Below, one piece after another: positions 35,101 to 46,311 of a stretch of 64,000 nucleotides of DNA. The stretch comes from Drosophila pseudoobscura. Lineage: Eukaryota; Arthropoda; Insecta; Diptera; Drosophilidae. A program made the translations under genes and the position numbers. A model generated the notes under the pieces. That model did not search any database, had not been told where the DNA came from, and worked only from the letters and a program-made list of their open reading frames with translations. The first letter of the stretch is position 1. Every line of letters starts with the position of its first letter. The DNA is taken from contig NC_046679.1 of NCBI RefSeq assembly GCF_009870125.1, forward strand, positions 8,308,001 to 8,372,000, read 5' to 3'.

Positions 35101-38100
35101 TAGCGCACGAGGAGGAGTGCCGGCGTGAAAGCGCGTAAATTACGGCTGACAGGAGACGGCTTCGTCGGGGATGCCTTTGCCTGATTGATGCGCCTCGCCT
35201 ATGCAGCGCTGCAACTTGCGCCACTTAGCCGTAAGCCGCAGATCCGCAGCGTTTCAGCAGCGTTGCAGCAGCGCCGTAGAAATCGGAGCCATTCCATGGC
35301 GCACGCATGACAGCTGCCATGTGCTCTGGCATCCACCACCTCCTCCCGGCTGTGGTTAACAGCGAGGAGGTACCAGGAAGGAGATCCTATGTGCTTCCTA
35401 TGTGCGTTGCGTGGCCGCTTTGTCCTTGTCACCTTTTTAGTTTTCGGTGTTGACAGGCGCCTGGCATCTCTCTGGTTCTAGCTTCAGTTCCAGAGTGCAT
35501 TTATCTCGATCTGGAATGCCTTTTGAATAACTTGCCATATTAGTGTGCGCGTGTGTGTGTGTGTGAGTGTGTGTTTCCGTTTCCTTTCAGCTCAGCAGGC
35601 ACCCAGTCAGCAGCTTAGTCGTGTCTGCGTGTCCTTGTGTGCGTATTTGTCAAAAGGATTTGGCAGTGATTTAGCTGCCGGCCCAAATTTCATACCAAAT
35701 TCCATCTCTTCGCTGCTGCTCTCGAGGATTGGCTGACTGACAACGCCTCTGTCTCTGGCTCTTTCCCTGCCCCTTTCCCTGACAGTAGACAGGATTAGGT
35801 CGCGCTTCAGCATTTTGGCCTGCCGTCCTGCCAGAGCCGCCTGGAAATTAGCTGCCTAATTGTTTGCCAAAGCCGCAACTTTGGCCATTTCTTCTCTGCT
35901 TTTGGCCAAAATTGCCAGAACCATCGCCAGCCGCCGAATGACAGCTGAATAATGTGCGCCCCATAAGCAATTAACGCGCCTGCGAGGCCTTACACACGTA
36001 CGTGTCTCGGGAGTCAAGGGGTATGTGTGTGCGAGTGTGCGTATATCGGGCTGACTGGCGGTGTATCTGTGTGTATGCAAGCTTACAAATTGAGTCAATA
36101 ATTTCGGTGGAGAGTGCGTGCCTCCAGCCCCCTTCGTTCTGGTGGCACTTTGTGCATAATAAATAAATGCCATGAAATACGCGACTTAACACGCACTGTA
36201 CGGCAAAGTCGTCGCATGTCTCTGGGTGTCCCTCTCCCCGTGCCCCATGCCCCATGCCTTACTGTGTCTGTGTCTGTGCGGTGCGGGTAGCACCATATGA
36301 CACCACCTTGACTCATTAATTACGCACTGGCATTTTTATTTTCATTGCATACTTTTATGCAATTTATTATTACAGCAATGCGTGGAGCCCAAAGGAGGGC
36401 AAGAGGCACGAGAGGGCGCGCGAAAAAAGCTGAAATACAAATTGCCTTTTTTTACATACTTACTTATGTACACACACATACATGCATACACTTGTGACTT
36501 ATTTACAGAGGAAAGACACACACTTATGGGGAGAGAGAGAGAGACAGTCTCTCCCTGAGAGAGACACTGTGGCGAGCAGGACAAGCCACAAATGAAATGT
36601 ATTCGGGATTTTTGAGCAGCTCTCCATCTTCACTCCGGCCAAGAGCCGCCGCCTGATTGCCATTGTCCTTTGGGCATAGTGCACAGCATAGTGCGTTTCA
36701 TGTGTGTAAATCAAACATACATACACATACATATATTGGAAATATTAAGAATATTTTGAATAAATTAAATAAATAAATTGTAAAAATAAAATAATAATAA
36801 ATTTCTATAAAAAAATTGGAATTCTTGCGAAAAATTTAATCGTAAATAGTTGTTCGCTTCTGTAAGGCACTGTAGATCCATAAATAATCCATGCACAAGG
36901 GCATTATTTTCCCTCTTTATCCGAATTGACATTTCAACTCGAAACTCCTTGCAGCAATATCCAGCAATATCCTTTAATCAAAGTGTAGCTAAACTTAATT
37001 TGGTCTGGAGCGGAATCTGCTTTAATCTTGGCCCCCAGATCGCAGAGTATTGCGGAGCCCTACCGAAAAGCCAAATAAATATTCACTTTTTACTTTACTT
37101 GTTGTTGTGGTTGCATTATCATTGTCGTGGTTGGTGGCGCTGGGGCATGCTGCATGCTGCTGCCGCTGCTGTGGGGCTACTGTGTGGTCGAATATTCCCC
37201 AAAGAATCTGACGCACTTATCGCAAATTACTTTGGCAGTTGCAGCACAGCCACAGCCACAGCGCTGCAGCGTTTCTCTTTTGTGTATAAATTTAACAATT
37301 TACCCATACCCATACACACACGTGCGGGTACACACTGGGGACTGTAAATTACCATACAGAGACACACACGCAGATACACAGATACACAGATACAGACAGA
37401 TACTTTGAGACTAAATGTGTTCAAAGAACGTGCAATGTCCAGGGGAAGAAGAACACGGGATTTGTGGAAAACTTTTATCCCAAACAACAACTGGCAAACA
37501 TGGCGTATGCATAATATTTCCTTTTGCCGCAGATGCATGTTCATGTTTCCCAGCTACAAACTTCATTAACAATCCCAGCAATGGAAATGGAAGCCACCAG
37601 ATGCCTCAGCATCGCAGCTTACTGGTGTGGCATTTGCAATGCCACCTCCACTTTCAGTTGCAGTTGCAATTGCAGTTGTCCCAATTAGCCGCGGACTTGC
37701 TTCACATATTTAAAGCCCACACTTTTGGCCCGAACTCTCGTCAATTAGCGTTTGTATTTCGTGTCGTTTAATGGCCATCCAGCTGTTGTTGTGACTGTAA
37801 TAATTTATGGCTGACTCCGCGTTGGCTTCATAAGATGTTAACGCGCACTTAATGCCACTTAAAAATACGCATAAATCGCGAAGAGTGCCAGCCACGGAAC
37901 GGGGCTGTGAGAGGAGTGGCAGTAACGGCAACTGTTACCCGACGGCCACTTGTCCACTTACATGGCTACTTACAACGCTGCTCAAGCATATGCATGCAGA
38001 TGCAGATGACCATGTTTCACCCAGTCCCCAGTCCCCAGACTCCCGGTCCACCCATCAGGAAGAGCAGCAGCTGCAGCTGCAGAAAAACAAGGTCGAGCAG

Positions 38101-38858
38101 GGGACAATGCGGTACAAAAAAAAGAAACAACACAGAACCAACACCAAATAAATAACAGGAATGGAGGGAAAGATTTGGGCCCGAAGCTACGGATACTCTT
38201 TGGAACTTTAAAAGGGTTTCCCGCCCTTGGACTGATTCTATCTTTACAACTCTCTCTTCCTCTTTTGACCTGTGCAAAGATTCTGCCAGATAGCTTAAGT
38301 GCTGAGAGAAGATAAATCCAACAGACGGGGAAATCTTTCGTTATCCCTTATCAAATGATAATACCCTCTGAAAGTGTATAAAAACAGAAAAAATGGAAAA
38401 AAGGAACTGCAATAGCAATTGCAACAGCAACTGCGACTGCGGCACGCAATTAAGTGCATTTAATTAATTATTGTTGATAAAATAATATTTTTGCAATTTA
38501 TTGTCCAAGCAGCAGTGGGGTGGGGGGTGGATCGGGCGCCTCGCCCTCCCCCTCTCAGTCCACGTTATTTATGCATATGTGAGCGCAAATAAATAACACA
38601 GACTGTGGCGCTGGATACCCGTTGCTGCGTTGACGTTATCAGAGAGCTGGCAGTAACCGGCGGGGCCGCAGAGATATCGCTTCGGTGGCAGCAGCCAAGG
38701 CCTATCGCTAGGCCAAATCGCAAACCGCAATGGCAGCAGCGACAGCGCAACGGCAGCAACGGCATCAGTGCAACAGCAGCGACAGAGACTGCTGGCAGAT
38801 CAATTCGAATAACAATAATTTCTTCCGGTCGAATGGCAACCAGCGGGGAGCAGACAGT

Positions 38859-38888
38859 CAGACAGACAGACAGACAGACAGAGAGACA
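38859..38888. repeat. (CAGA)n microsatellite
   Basis: About seven CAGA units followed by GAGA. Confidence 0.85.
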
Positions 38889-39346
38889 GCGGCAGAGATG
38901 CAGATATACGGCTGGGAATGTATCTGCAACTGCCATGGCATTTGTATCTGTGTGTCTGCTGCATTGTTTGCTGCATTTCAAACCGGATGCGCATAAGTAT
39001 ACGAGGATTGACAGGATGTACGGGCCGTGCACTCATGCATTTTGGCTGCCGCCTCTGCCCGCCGTGGGCGTTCCATTATGAATCGCCGAACACGTGTCCA
39101 GACGCGGCTCTCCCACGCGTCCCACCCATTACTAATTTGCATTGTTTTTTTTTCGCCAAGTTAATGAATTTCACATAATCGGAATTAATGTGGAATTTAT
39201 TTTCGTTGACATTGTGGCAGACAAAGAGAATCTCCGCCTACTGGAGGCAAGGCATCCAGACAGAATTTGAGTTCAAATGACAGATGGCCCCCGACCGACC
39301 TGATTCAACAAACTGCAAAACGATTTTTCTCGCTATATCAAATATA

Positions 39347-39352
39347 TTTAAT
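39347..39352 (-). terminator. Candidate poly(A) signal of the shorter Mst98C-like gene
   Basis: ATTAAA on the minus strand, about 155 bases beyond the stop codon. Confidence 0.4.
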
Positions 39353-39503
39353 CAAATGCATATCCGAAACAATGACAAATGTAAATTTCATCTCGGGCTT
39401 GCAGCAATTTTCGAGACTCGGAAAACGAGCAGTGTTCTTGGGACGGAAGGTTCGACAGAAGATTCGAAGGATTCGATTCCACAAGGACCTGCACTTTTCT
39501 TGG

Positions 39504-40298
39504 TTAACAAGGACCGCAAGGACCATATCCGCAGGGTCCGGGTCCACAAGGCCCGCAAGGACCACAGGGTCCGCATCCTGGTCCACAGGGCCCACACGGT
39601 CCACACGGCCCACATGGCCCGCAAGGCCCACAAGGCCCGCATGGCCCACAGGGTCCACAGGGCCCACAGGGCCCGCAAGGACCACAGCGACCTTCGGCCA
39701 CGGGATACTGGTTGGTGGAGAAGCACGGCAAGGGGCAGCAGCCTCCGCCCGGGGCACAGGGTCCAATGGGGCACGGCGGACAGGCGGCACTCGGCTTGTA
39801 GTTGATGGGTCCGTTCGGGTAGCAGCAGTACTCCCTCGGAGGAGGGATGTCGATCGTCTGCGGCTTCGGCTGGCAAAGGATCGACTGGCAGACCTCCCTC
39901 GGCTCGCAGACCCGCTTCGGGTAGCAGACGACGTACGGGTCCGGTATCATCGACGGGTAGTAGATGACGCGTGGCTCCCGCACCATCTGGGAGACCCAAA
40001 TCAGCTTCGGCACCTTGATGACGCGCGTGGCATCCACCACTTTTGGGATTGTGATCTGCCGGCATCGGTTAACGACCATCGGCTCCGGCACGATCTTCTC
40101 GGTGAAGACTACTCGCTTCTTGCAGATCATGCGAGGTGGCTGCTGCACGGTGATGCACTTGGGGAAGGGGGGTGGAATGCGCGGGGCACATTGCGGCAAG
40201 GCTTCCAGTTGTGCGGAGTTGTAGCACTTGGGCGAGCACTCGAAGGGCCCACAGCAGGGGTCGCAGGGTCCACATCCCGGTCCGCATGGAGAACACAT
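39504..40298 (-). CDS. Mst98Cb: Mst98C-type sperm-tail protein, 264 aa (Mst98Cb-like)
   Basis: ATG at 40298 to TAA at 39504, no intron. The first 17 residues are CGP-type repeats. Residues ~18-170 form the unique domain, rich in Pro, Val, Tyr and Cys (for example [20 protein letters not shown]). Residues ~205-264 are tandem Cys-Gly-Pro units ending GYGPCGPC. Proteins of the Mst(3)CGP family are structural parts of the sperm flagellum; they are transcribed in primary spermatocytes and translated late. The first 210 residues equal those of the neighbouring gene at 41878-42909. The symbol rests on synteny with larp and on the shorter length, as recalled for melanogaster Mst98Cb; the two symbols could be swapped. 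The plus-strand 358-codon frame across it is an artefact of the repeat codons. Confidence 0.92.
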   Translation of the reverse strand: MCSPCGPGCGPCDPCCGPFECSPKCYNSAQLEALPQCAPRIPPPFPKCITVQQPPRMICKKRVVFTEKIVPEPMVVNRCRQITIPKVVDATRVIKVPKLIWVSQMVREPRVIYYPSMIPDPYVVCYPKRVCEPREVCQSILCQPKPQTIDIPPPREYCCYPNGPINYKPSAACPPCPIGPCAPGGGCCPLPCFSTNQYPVAEGRCGPCGPCGPCGPCGPCGPCGPCGPCGPCGPCGPCGPGCGPCGPCGPCGPGPCGYGPCGPC

Positions 40299-40383
40299 TT
40301 TGTTGGTCGAAAATTGAAAACGATATCAAAGCGAGAAAACTAATATTTTTTGTATGTTTTTAAGCAACAAAATTTTTTACTAA

Positions 40384-40410
40384 AATTTGGATCTTTGTCG
40401 GAGCGAAACT
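40384..40410 (-). promoter_or_regulatory. Leader element shared by the two Mst98C-like genes (TCE-like)
   Basis: On the minus strand, about 85-110 bases before the ATG, is AGTTTCGCTCCGAC followed by AAAGATCCAAATT. The same words, with one indel and a few changes, occur upstream of the second gene (43021-43046), although the rest of the leaders cannot be aligned. The ATCCAAATT part resembles the translational control element (ACATC.AAATTT) that delays translation of Mst87F-family mRNAs and that sits close to the transcription start. Confidence 0.5.
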
Positions 40411-41817
40411 GAAATCGAAATGAGATCTGGCTATAGCTCGAACAGTAACATCTGATTGGGATGGTAAAGCCTTCTTGATTCGAAACAAAAAGACTACCAG
40501 TGTACACTAAAACTCGGGCTAGAAAAATGTTTTGCCTTTTAAAATTGTCATATATTTTGATGATCAATGTGGCCAGGAGTTCATGCTCTATAGTTATGAA
40601 GCATTTTTGTTGAAAGCAGAAGGAAGAGGAGGGGCTATTTAGCTATTTGAGCTGCGTAGTTTCCGATCTATTTATTGGATAGATCTATTGCTGTTTAGTT
40701 TGGGATATTTATTGTGGTAGAATACTAGCGAAAGGTGTGCGATGAGTAAGTTGATCGATTCAAGACGGGGTCGGTTTAAGACTGAGTCAGATTGAAGATC
40801 AATTATACAAAGTGCGAGAAGTGAGTGCTGAAACAAGACTAAAACAAGGGCAGTGCCCGAGGCTTCGACAAGAGTGTTACAGATCGAAAAAGTGAAAGCG
40901 AAAGTGAGAAAGAAATATCGCGCCTTTCTTTTTACTTCCGAGAACGTCTACGTAGGCTCCTGTGATACAGTGGACACTAACTATAATCTATGGATTAATG
41001 CAACATTTTTTTTGAGGGTAACCCAATATATATTTTTGCGTCCAAGATATCCCACCATCAAGCTTTTTTCTCCATTTAAATTAATAAAATTAGTACCGGC
41101 TATAATTAAATAAATAAATTATAGTATCCATATAATCGTAATTCACTATTTGATCCAATTTGTCTTTGTTCGGAGCAGCAGTGTCCAATAGCTCTTAAGA
41201 TATTTCCTATAATCTCTTCTTATAAAGTCTATACTATCCAAGTTCTCGTAAATTATGTACTATCGCGCTCATTATAATTACACGTGTAAAAGTCTTACTG
41301 CTTATATGGCATGGCTTCGTGATTTTCGTACTCTCAGTCCAAATAGTAGTCCAGCGGACAGCATCGCATGCCAGTTGGGATTGTCTTCGGCTACGCCCTC
41401 TTACTTTGAACATCATAGCCCTCAACTCAAATCTTATTCATAAATGGGGAGCAGACTCTCTCCAATTTTTCTTGAGCCTGCCCTGCCTGACCATCGACGT
41501 CGCTTGCGCCCGGGCAAATGCATTCGATTATTTTTCTTGAATTAATCGGTATCGATATCTTGCCGAGTTCAAAAACAGGAATGATTTCTTCTCGTTTCCA
41601 CTCTTGTAAACAAGTGTCTCGTCTGAGTGGTGGGCTTCATGAGTTATGAAAAACAGTAGGCGGTGAATATTCCGCTAAAACGATTTTTTTTTTATTTTAC
41701 AGCCCTTGCGTTTTGAAGCAGTTTTTGACAATGCAAATATACTGTAGACTTGGAAAATGTTGTAGCAGGACTCCCCAAACGGTTGCAGTCATCAGTTTGA
41801 GAGCCATGTTGAGCCGA
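40411..41817. other. Spacer between the two Mst98C-like genes
   Basis: About 1.4 kb, AT-leaning, no coding frame with support. It should contain the promoter of the shorter gene (right of 40410) and the 3' end of the longer gene (left of 41818). A TTTATT word in the plus strand at about 41690-41698 would read AATAAA on the minus strand, a candidate poly(A) signal for the longer gene. Confidence 0.4.
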
Positions 41818-41877
41818 TTAACAAGGACCACAGGGCACTCCAGGGCGACAACGTGTACTCCAGGGTTCTTTGGCGGC
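41818..41877 (-). other. In-frame extension beyond the stop of the longer Mst98C-like gene
   Basis: After the TAA at 41878-41880 the same frame stays open for 19 codons, AAKEPWSTRCRPGVPCGPC, and then ends at a second TAA (41818-41820). The unit PWSTRC..GVPCGPC repeats the end of the main frame (PWNTHC, then [10 protein letters not shown]). It is therefore either a former C-terminus cut off by a new stop or a readthrough extension. Ordinary TAA is a poor readthrough stop, so a fossil is more likely. Confidence 0.6.
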
Positions 41878-42909
41878 TTAGCATGGACCGCAAGGACCGC
41901 AGGGCACTTGGGGACCGCACGGTCCGACCGGTCCACAATGTGTGTTCCAAGGAGTGGGGGCGCACGGGTAGCAGGGTCCACACTCGGGGGATTCGTAAGG
42001 ACATGGCGGCGAGCAGGGTCCACAAGGACCGCATGGTCCACAGGGGCCGTTCAGACCACAGCTGCCCGTTCCGCAAGGACCACAGGGGGCTGGTATAAAG
42101 GGTCCCGAAGGCATGGTCAGACCGCAGGGTCCGCAATTCGGCACAGCGCATGGCCCGCAGGGACCACAACGTGGCCCACACGGTCCGCAGCCCGGACCAC
42201 ACGGCCCACAACCTCCTGGGCCACAGGGTCCGCAACCACGAGGACCACACGGTCCGCAGGGTCCACATCCTGGTCCACAGGGCCCGCAAGGACCACAGCG
42301 ACCTTCGGCCACGGGATACTGGTTGGTCGAGAAGCACGGCAAGGGGCAGCAGCCTCCGCCCGGGGCACAGGGTCCAATGGGGCACGGCGGACAGGCGGCA
42401 CTCGGCTTGTAGTTGATGGGTCCGTTCGGGTAGCAGCAGTACTCCCTCGGAGGAGGGATGTCGATCGTCTGCGGCTTCGGCTGGCAAAGGATCGACTGGC
42501 AGACCTCCCTCGGCTCGCAGACCCGCTTCGGGTAGCAGACGACGTATGGGTCCGGTATCATCGACGGGTAGTAGATGACGCGTGGCTCCCGCACCATCTG
42601 GGAGACCCAAATCAGCTTCGGCACCTTGATGACGCGCGTGGCATCCACCACTTTTGGGATTGTGATCTGCCGGCATCGGTTAACGACCATCGGCTCCGGC
42701 ACGATCTTCTCGGTGAAGACGACTCGCTTCTTGCAGATCATGCGAGGTGGCTGCTGAACGGTGATGCACTTGGGGAAGGGGGGTGGAATGCGCGGGGCAC
42801 ATTGCGGCAAGGCTTCCAGTTGTGCGGAGTTGTAGCACTTGGGCGAGCACTCGAAGGGCCCACAGCAGGGGTCGCAGGGTCCACATCCCGGTCCGCATGG
42901 AGAACACAT
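41878..42909 (-). CDS. Mst98Ca: Mst98C-type sperm-tail protein, 343 aa (Mst98Ca-like)
   Basis: ATG at 42909 to TAA at 41878, no intron. Residues 1-210 are identical to those of the paralog at 39504-40298. The tail (~205-343) is longer and more varied: CGP units interrupted by RGCGPCG and GGCGPCG blocks, then a segment with [35 protein letters not shown] and PWNTHC, and a final CGPC. The role is as for its paralog: a cysteine-rich structural protein of the sperm tail, probably cross-linked by disulfides and translated late in spermatid elongation. The symbol Mst98Ca is chosen because it is the longer of the tandem pair. A large plus-strand frame (41713-43008) covering it reflects repeat composition and is not a gene. 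Confidence 0.92.
   Translation of the reverse strand: MCSPCGPGCGPCDPCCGPFECSPKCYNSAQLEALPQCAPRIPPPFPKCITVQQPPRMICKKRVVFTEKIVPEPMVVNRCRQITIPKVVDATRVIKVPKLIWVSQMVREPRVIYYPSMIPDPYVVCYPKRVCEPREVCQSILCQPKPQTIDIPPPREYCCYPNGPINYKPSAACPPCPIGPCAPGGGCCPLPCFSTNQYPVAEGRCGPCGPCGPGCGPCGPCGPRGCGPCGPGGCGPCGPGCGPCGPRCGPCGPCAVPNCGPCGLTMPSGPFIPAPCGPCGTGSCGLNGPCGPCGPCGPCSPPCPYESPECGPCYPCAPTPWNTHCGPVGPCGPQVPCGPCGPC
42281..42909 (-). repeat. Near-identical 5' coding block shared with 39669-40298
   Basis: Aligning the two genes by eye from the ATG gives only four base differences over about 620 bases, all synonymous. Identity stops exactly at the ATG: the leaders immediately upstream do not align. At the other end it runs into the CGP repeats, where the copies differ in length and content. 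This is the pattern of recent gene conversion or strong homogenisation within an older duplication. Confidence 0.85.
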
Positions 42910-43020
42910 TTTATTGAATTAAAAAGGGCCGAAATAAATTTCGAAAGAGAAAATAATTTGTATCAAAAAAGGTTTTGCGACAATTTTTTTTTTGAGAAAA
43001 TTTTATAGATAATTTTTCAC

Positions 43021-43046
43021 AATTTGGAGTTGGTCGGAGCGAGACT
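43021..43046 (-). promoter_or_regulatory. Leader element of the longer Mst98C-like gene (TCE-like)
   Basis: Minus strand reads AGTCTCGCTCCGAC followed by CAACTCCAAATT, the counterpart of 40384-40410. It lies about 112-137 bases before the ATG. Confidence 0.5.
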
Positions 43047-46000
43047 AAAAACTGAATGAGGTCAAACTGAGACTACAACAGCTTGGAGATAAAAAAAATA
43101 CACTACGCCGACTAGGATTCGTATTTTTTTGCAATCTCAAACCGGCCTAAACCGAAAGTTTCGGCGCGGAGAGGCAAGCCATGATCCAGTTCAGTTGGTT
43201 CAGTTGGCGAGATAAGTAGGCCCATATTCGTATGTCCATTTGCAAACATATCTTTAATAAAGTTTGGTTAAATGACCCTCGTTCGTGGACAATTTGAACG
43301 GGGGAAAAAATGGCATCGGTGACTCTTGAATGAAATGCATTTCCATAAACGAATTTTATCTCCACATGAGGTATGCGGGCCATGCCAATCTCTGTGTATT
43401 TATTTCAGCAATATGGCATCTGCCGCTGAGTGGGTTTAAGCCTTTAATATGCTAGCGCCTTTATGCAGGCAGTTTCAATTTTTTTCCAGTTTTCCACCAA
43501 TCCCAAAAAACTACCTTCGAAAAAACTACAACCGAATTACAGAAAAACGCCAGAAAACACTCTACGGCCGATGCTGATGCTGGCCTATTGGATATATATG
43601 TATGTATATGCATATCTCTTTTTTTTTGCTGGGCCCTGGCGGAACATGTCAGCAGGGAAAAAGCGTTTGGTCGGTGTGTGACGGCTGCAAAGCTTTATTG
43701 TATGGGGGCGGAGGCGGTGCAATCAGCGCTTTGTGCACGCCACCACCATGGCGACACACTGAACAATTGGGCGAAAAATTCGGAAAAAATATAACAAAGA
43801 ATTTGGTCACGCCAGAGCATCGATGTTGACAAAAGCTTTTACAGGGGATTTCAGGTAAATTCTAAAATATTTTCTTCATTTTTAAATGGATCACAAAAGG
43901 ACGGTCGCTGGTCCGTTCACCAAGTGGAAGTCACACATAATATTTTTAAAATATAGAAAAATTCAATTTTTAAACCATTTTAAGTCCAAGATTTAATTTA
44001 AAGAGAGCTTTATCTCTGCTCTCCCCAATTTGTTATGAGTGGATCTAATATATGTTATTTATCTTAAGGTCCGAATATGTTCCCCGGCATGAATTCCATG
44101 ATGGATTGTCAATAGATATATCCTTACGAGATCCTGCAGGTTGCCTCCTCTGTTCGGCATTGAATTATGTGCTATATTTTACAATCTGAAATATTTTTTT
44201 GTAGCTAAGCGCTTATTCAATCGATTTGGTCTCGGTCTCTAGGCATTTGCATAGATTTCTTGGCCTGTAATAACAACCGCATGGCTTAGGGGCACAATTA
44301 TGCAAGAAAAACATCAACTTCTTTGGGTGTCCAAGACGACGCTTATCGAGGAGCGACGGTCCCAGCAGCATTGGCTGTTTCTGTCTCCTCCGGCCAAAGA
44401 CAAAGCGCCTGCTAATCCCACCATTTGCACAGCGACCCGAAAACCCTGTCTAATCACAGTCATGCCACTCGGCATCACCGTGCCTGTGCCCCACGCTCCG
44501 CCCCTCGAAAATTGTCAGCTAATAATGCAAACAATAGGAGGCAACAGTCCGAAGAAATGGCGCAAATTTGGCATAATTATGAGTGCCGCCTGAAGTGGTG
44601 TGTGGAGACTTGTCGAGATACTCTCCGGCTAAGGCGGCGCAATTAGCGGACTTAGTTTTGGGGCCGAGATAGAGCGAGAAAACAGAGGCGGCCCATAAAT
44701 TGGGTGGGCCGTAAGAAGGCCTGCCGGCATACAGATAGAGCAGCAAGTGTCAGTTGTCAGATGGTGGGGTGTCCTTTGTTGGAGGCCTTGGCCGGGATGC
44801 CTGTGTGCTTATGCGTGCGGTTGGTCGGATTTCCTTCCGCTTGATGTCGCAGGCTCGGGCATATTTCTTTAATGAATTTAATCGCGCGTAATAAACCGTC
44901 GCAGGCTCTTGCACAGACTGGTCCTCGTCCTGATTCTGATTCTGGTTCTGTTCTGCGTCCTGGTCCTTGGTCGCTTATGTTGTTTGCCAGCAGTCTTTGT
45001 GGTCGTTTGACGTTGATAAGTATTCTGATTTATTGACAAGCGAACAGAGAGTCTCTCTGCTCGAATGTGTGCGTGTGTTGCGGCTGCATTTATTTAAATT
45101 TATATATATATTTATTTATGGGCTCCCCGACACAAACAAATGCACACACGACACGACAGTCAGATGGACAGGAAAATGGATCGTTATGCCATGCGCCGAG
45201 TGCGTGCTTTAAGCACACTTTTCGGCTTTGGCTCTGGCTCTGGGCGTTTTTTATGCATTTGCTTCGCTGCATTTCCGTTTGATTTCAATAATTTCAACTT
45301 CCGACACAAACCGGAAATGACAAATAAAATGCACCGCCATTGAAATGCACTGCGAAAAAAGAGAGCGCTCTTTCTGGTTTTTGCATTTGCATATCAATTG
45401 AATTTAAGTCTGCTCGCTCTTCTATTTACTTTACAGTGTTGTTGTTTTTACAGTCATTGAATGAGTATTATTTTACGATATTATTTTATACACTTGATGT
45501 GTTTCGAGAGACGAAGCAGAGACAGGGTCTTAATGGGGTTTTCCAGTGTGTTTTTTAATGCAGAAATTCTTCTTCAACTTTATAAATCTTTATAGAAATG
45601 TTCAAAATGACGAAGATCTGGAAATACATACCAAAACCATTCCCTTGAATACTTATAGTAGACCCCGAGAGGCAGAACTATCGTCTTATTAAAGACAATG
45701 TAATCGTACGATGAATAATGCCCTGGCTTTTGGTCTGAGCCCTGTAGTCCTTGGAGTCTGGTTTTGCTGGTTTAGCTCTTAAGTGAAGATCAGTAAATAT
45801 TATTTTTTGTCAACTTATAATATTCTTAATTATAACTACTTATGGCGCATCTGTTCCTTGGTTTTCTTCTCGGTTAATCTCGACTGCTGCAATCACACGG
45901 CTTTGATTTCGCTTGTGACATTTGGTATGTGCGCCTGTATGGGTTTAATTGCCTCATGTGGCATCATCTCGGATGCCATGGCTCGAAAAATCGCATAAAT

Positions 46001-46134
46001 AACGTGATTTTCGTGAAGCTTCTTTGCCCAAATGCATGCCAGGATCAGGACGAAGCCTCGCGAGGCTTGCACAATTATTTTTTGTTCGCCTTTCTTTTTT
46101 CGAGGCAGTAAATATGCAGTCACACATACACACA

Positions 46135-46154
46135 CAGAGAGAGAGAGAGAGAGA
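46135..46154. repeat. (GA)n microsatellite
   Basis: About ten GA units directly after a CACA run. Confidence 0.9.
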
Positions 46155-46286
46155 TATGCTGCGTGCATATGTGGAATGACCATGAATTACATAAAAAGCC
46201 GCAAATACCGAAGTCAAAATGCGTGGCGTGGCCTCAACGATTCTGTTGTGTTGTATGTACTCGTAGTATGCGTGTGGTGTATCTCA

Positions 46287-46311
46287 GTGTGTGTGTGTGT
46301 GTGTGTGTGTG
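46287..46311. repeat. (GT)n microsatellite
   Basis: About twelve uninterrupted GT units. Confidence 0.9.

Larger units (their letters stand above)
30735..39340. other. Gene-poor region between the ALDH-like gene and the Mst98C-like pair
   Basis: About 8.6 kb with no convincing coding frame. It holds CCTG repeats (32100-32131), GT and TG runs (near 34190-34205 and 35545-35575), an AT-rich block (about 36720-36850), a short ATACCCT hairpin (38361-38380), a CAGA repeat (38859-38888) and CAG/GCA-rich stretches near 38690-38800. Confidence 0.45.

Noticed and set aside
39267..40343. 358-codon plus-strand frame across the shorter Mst98C-like gene
   Set aside because: Antisense shadow. The GGT/CCA/TGC repeats of the CGP gene leave other frames open, and the predicted product is a low-complexity Gly/Thr/Arg chain.
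41792..42676. 294-codon minus-strand frame overlapping the longer Mst98C-like gene
   Set aside because: Out-of-frame shadow of the real minus-strand gene, with Leu-Trp-Ser-rich repeats from shifted CGP codons.
41713..43008. 431-codon plus-strand frame across the longer Mst98C-like gene
   Set aside because: Same antisense effect of CGP repeat codons; it has no independent support and runs past both ends of the real gene.
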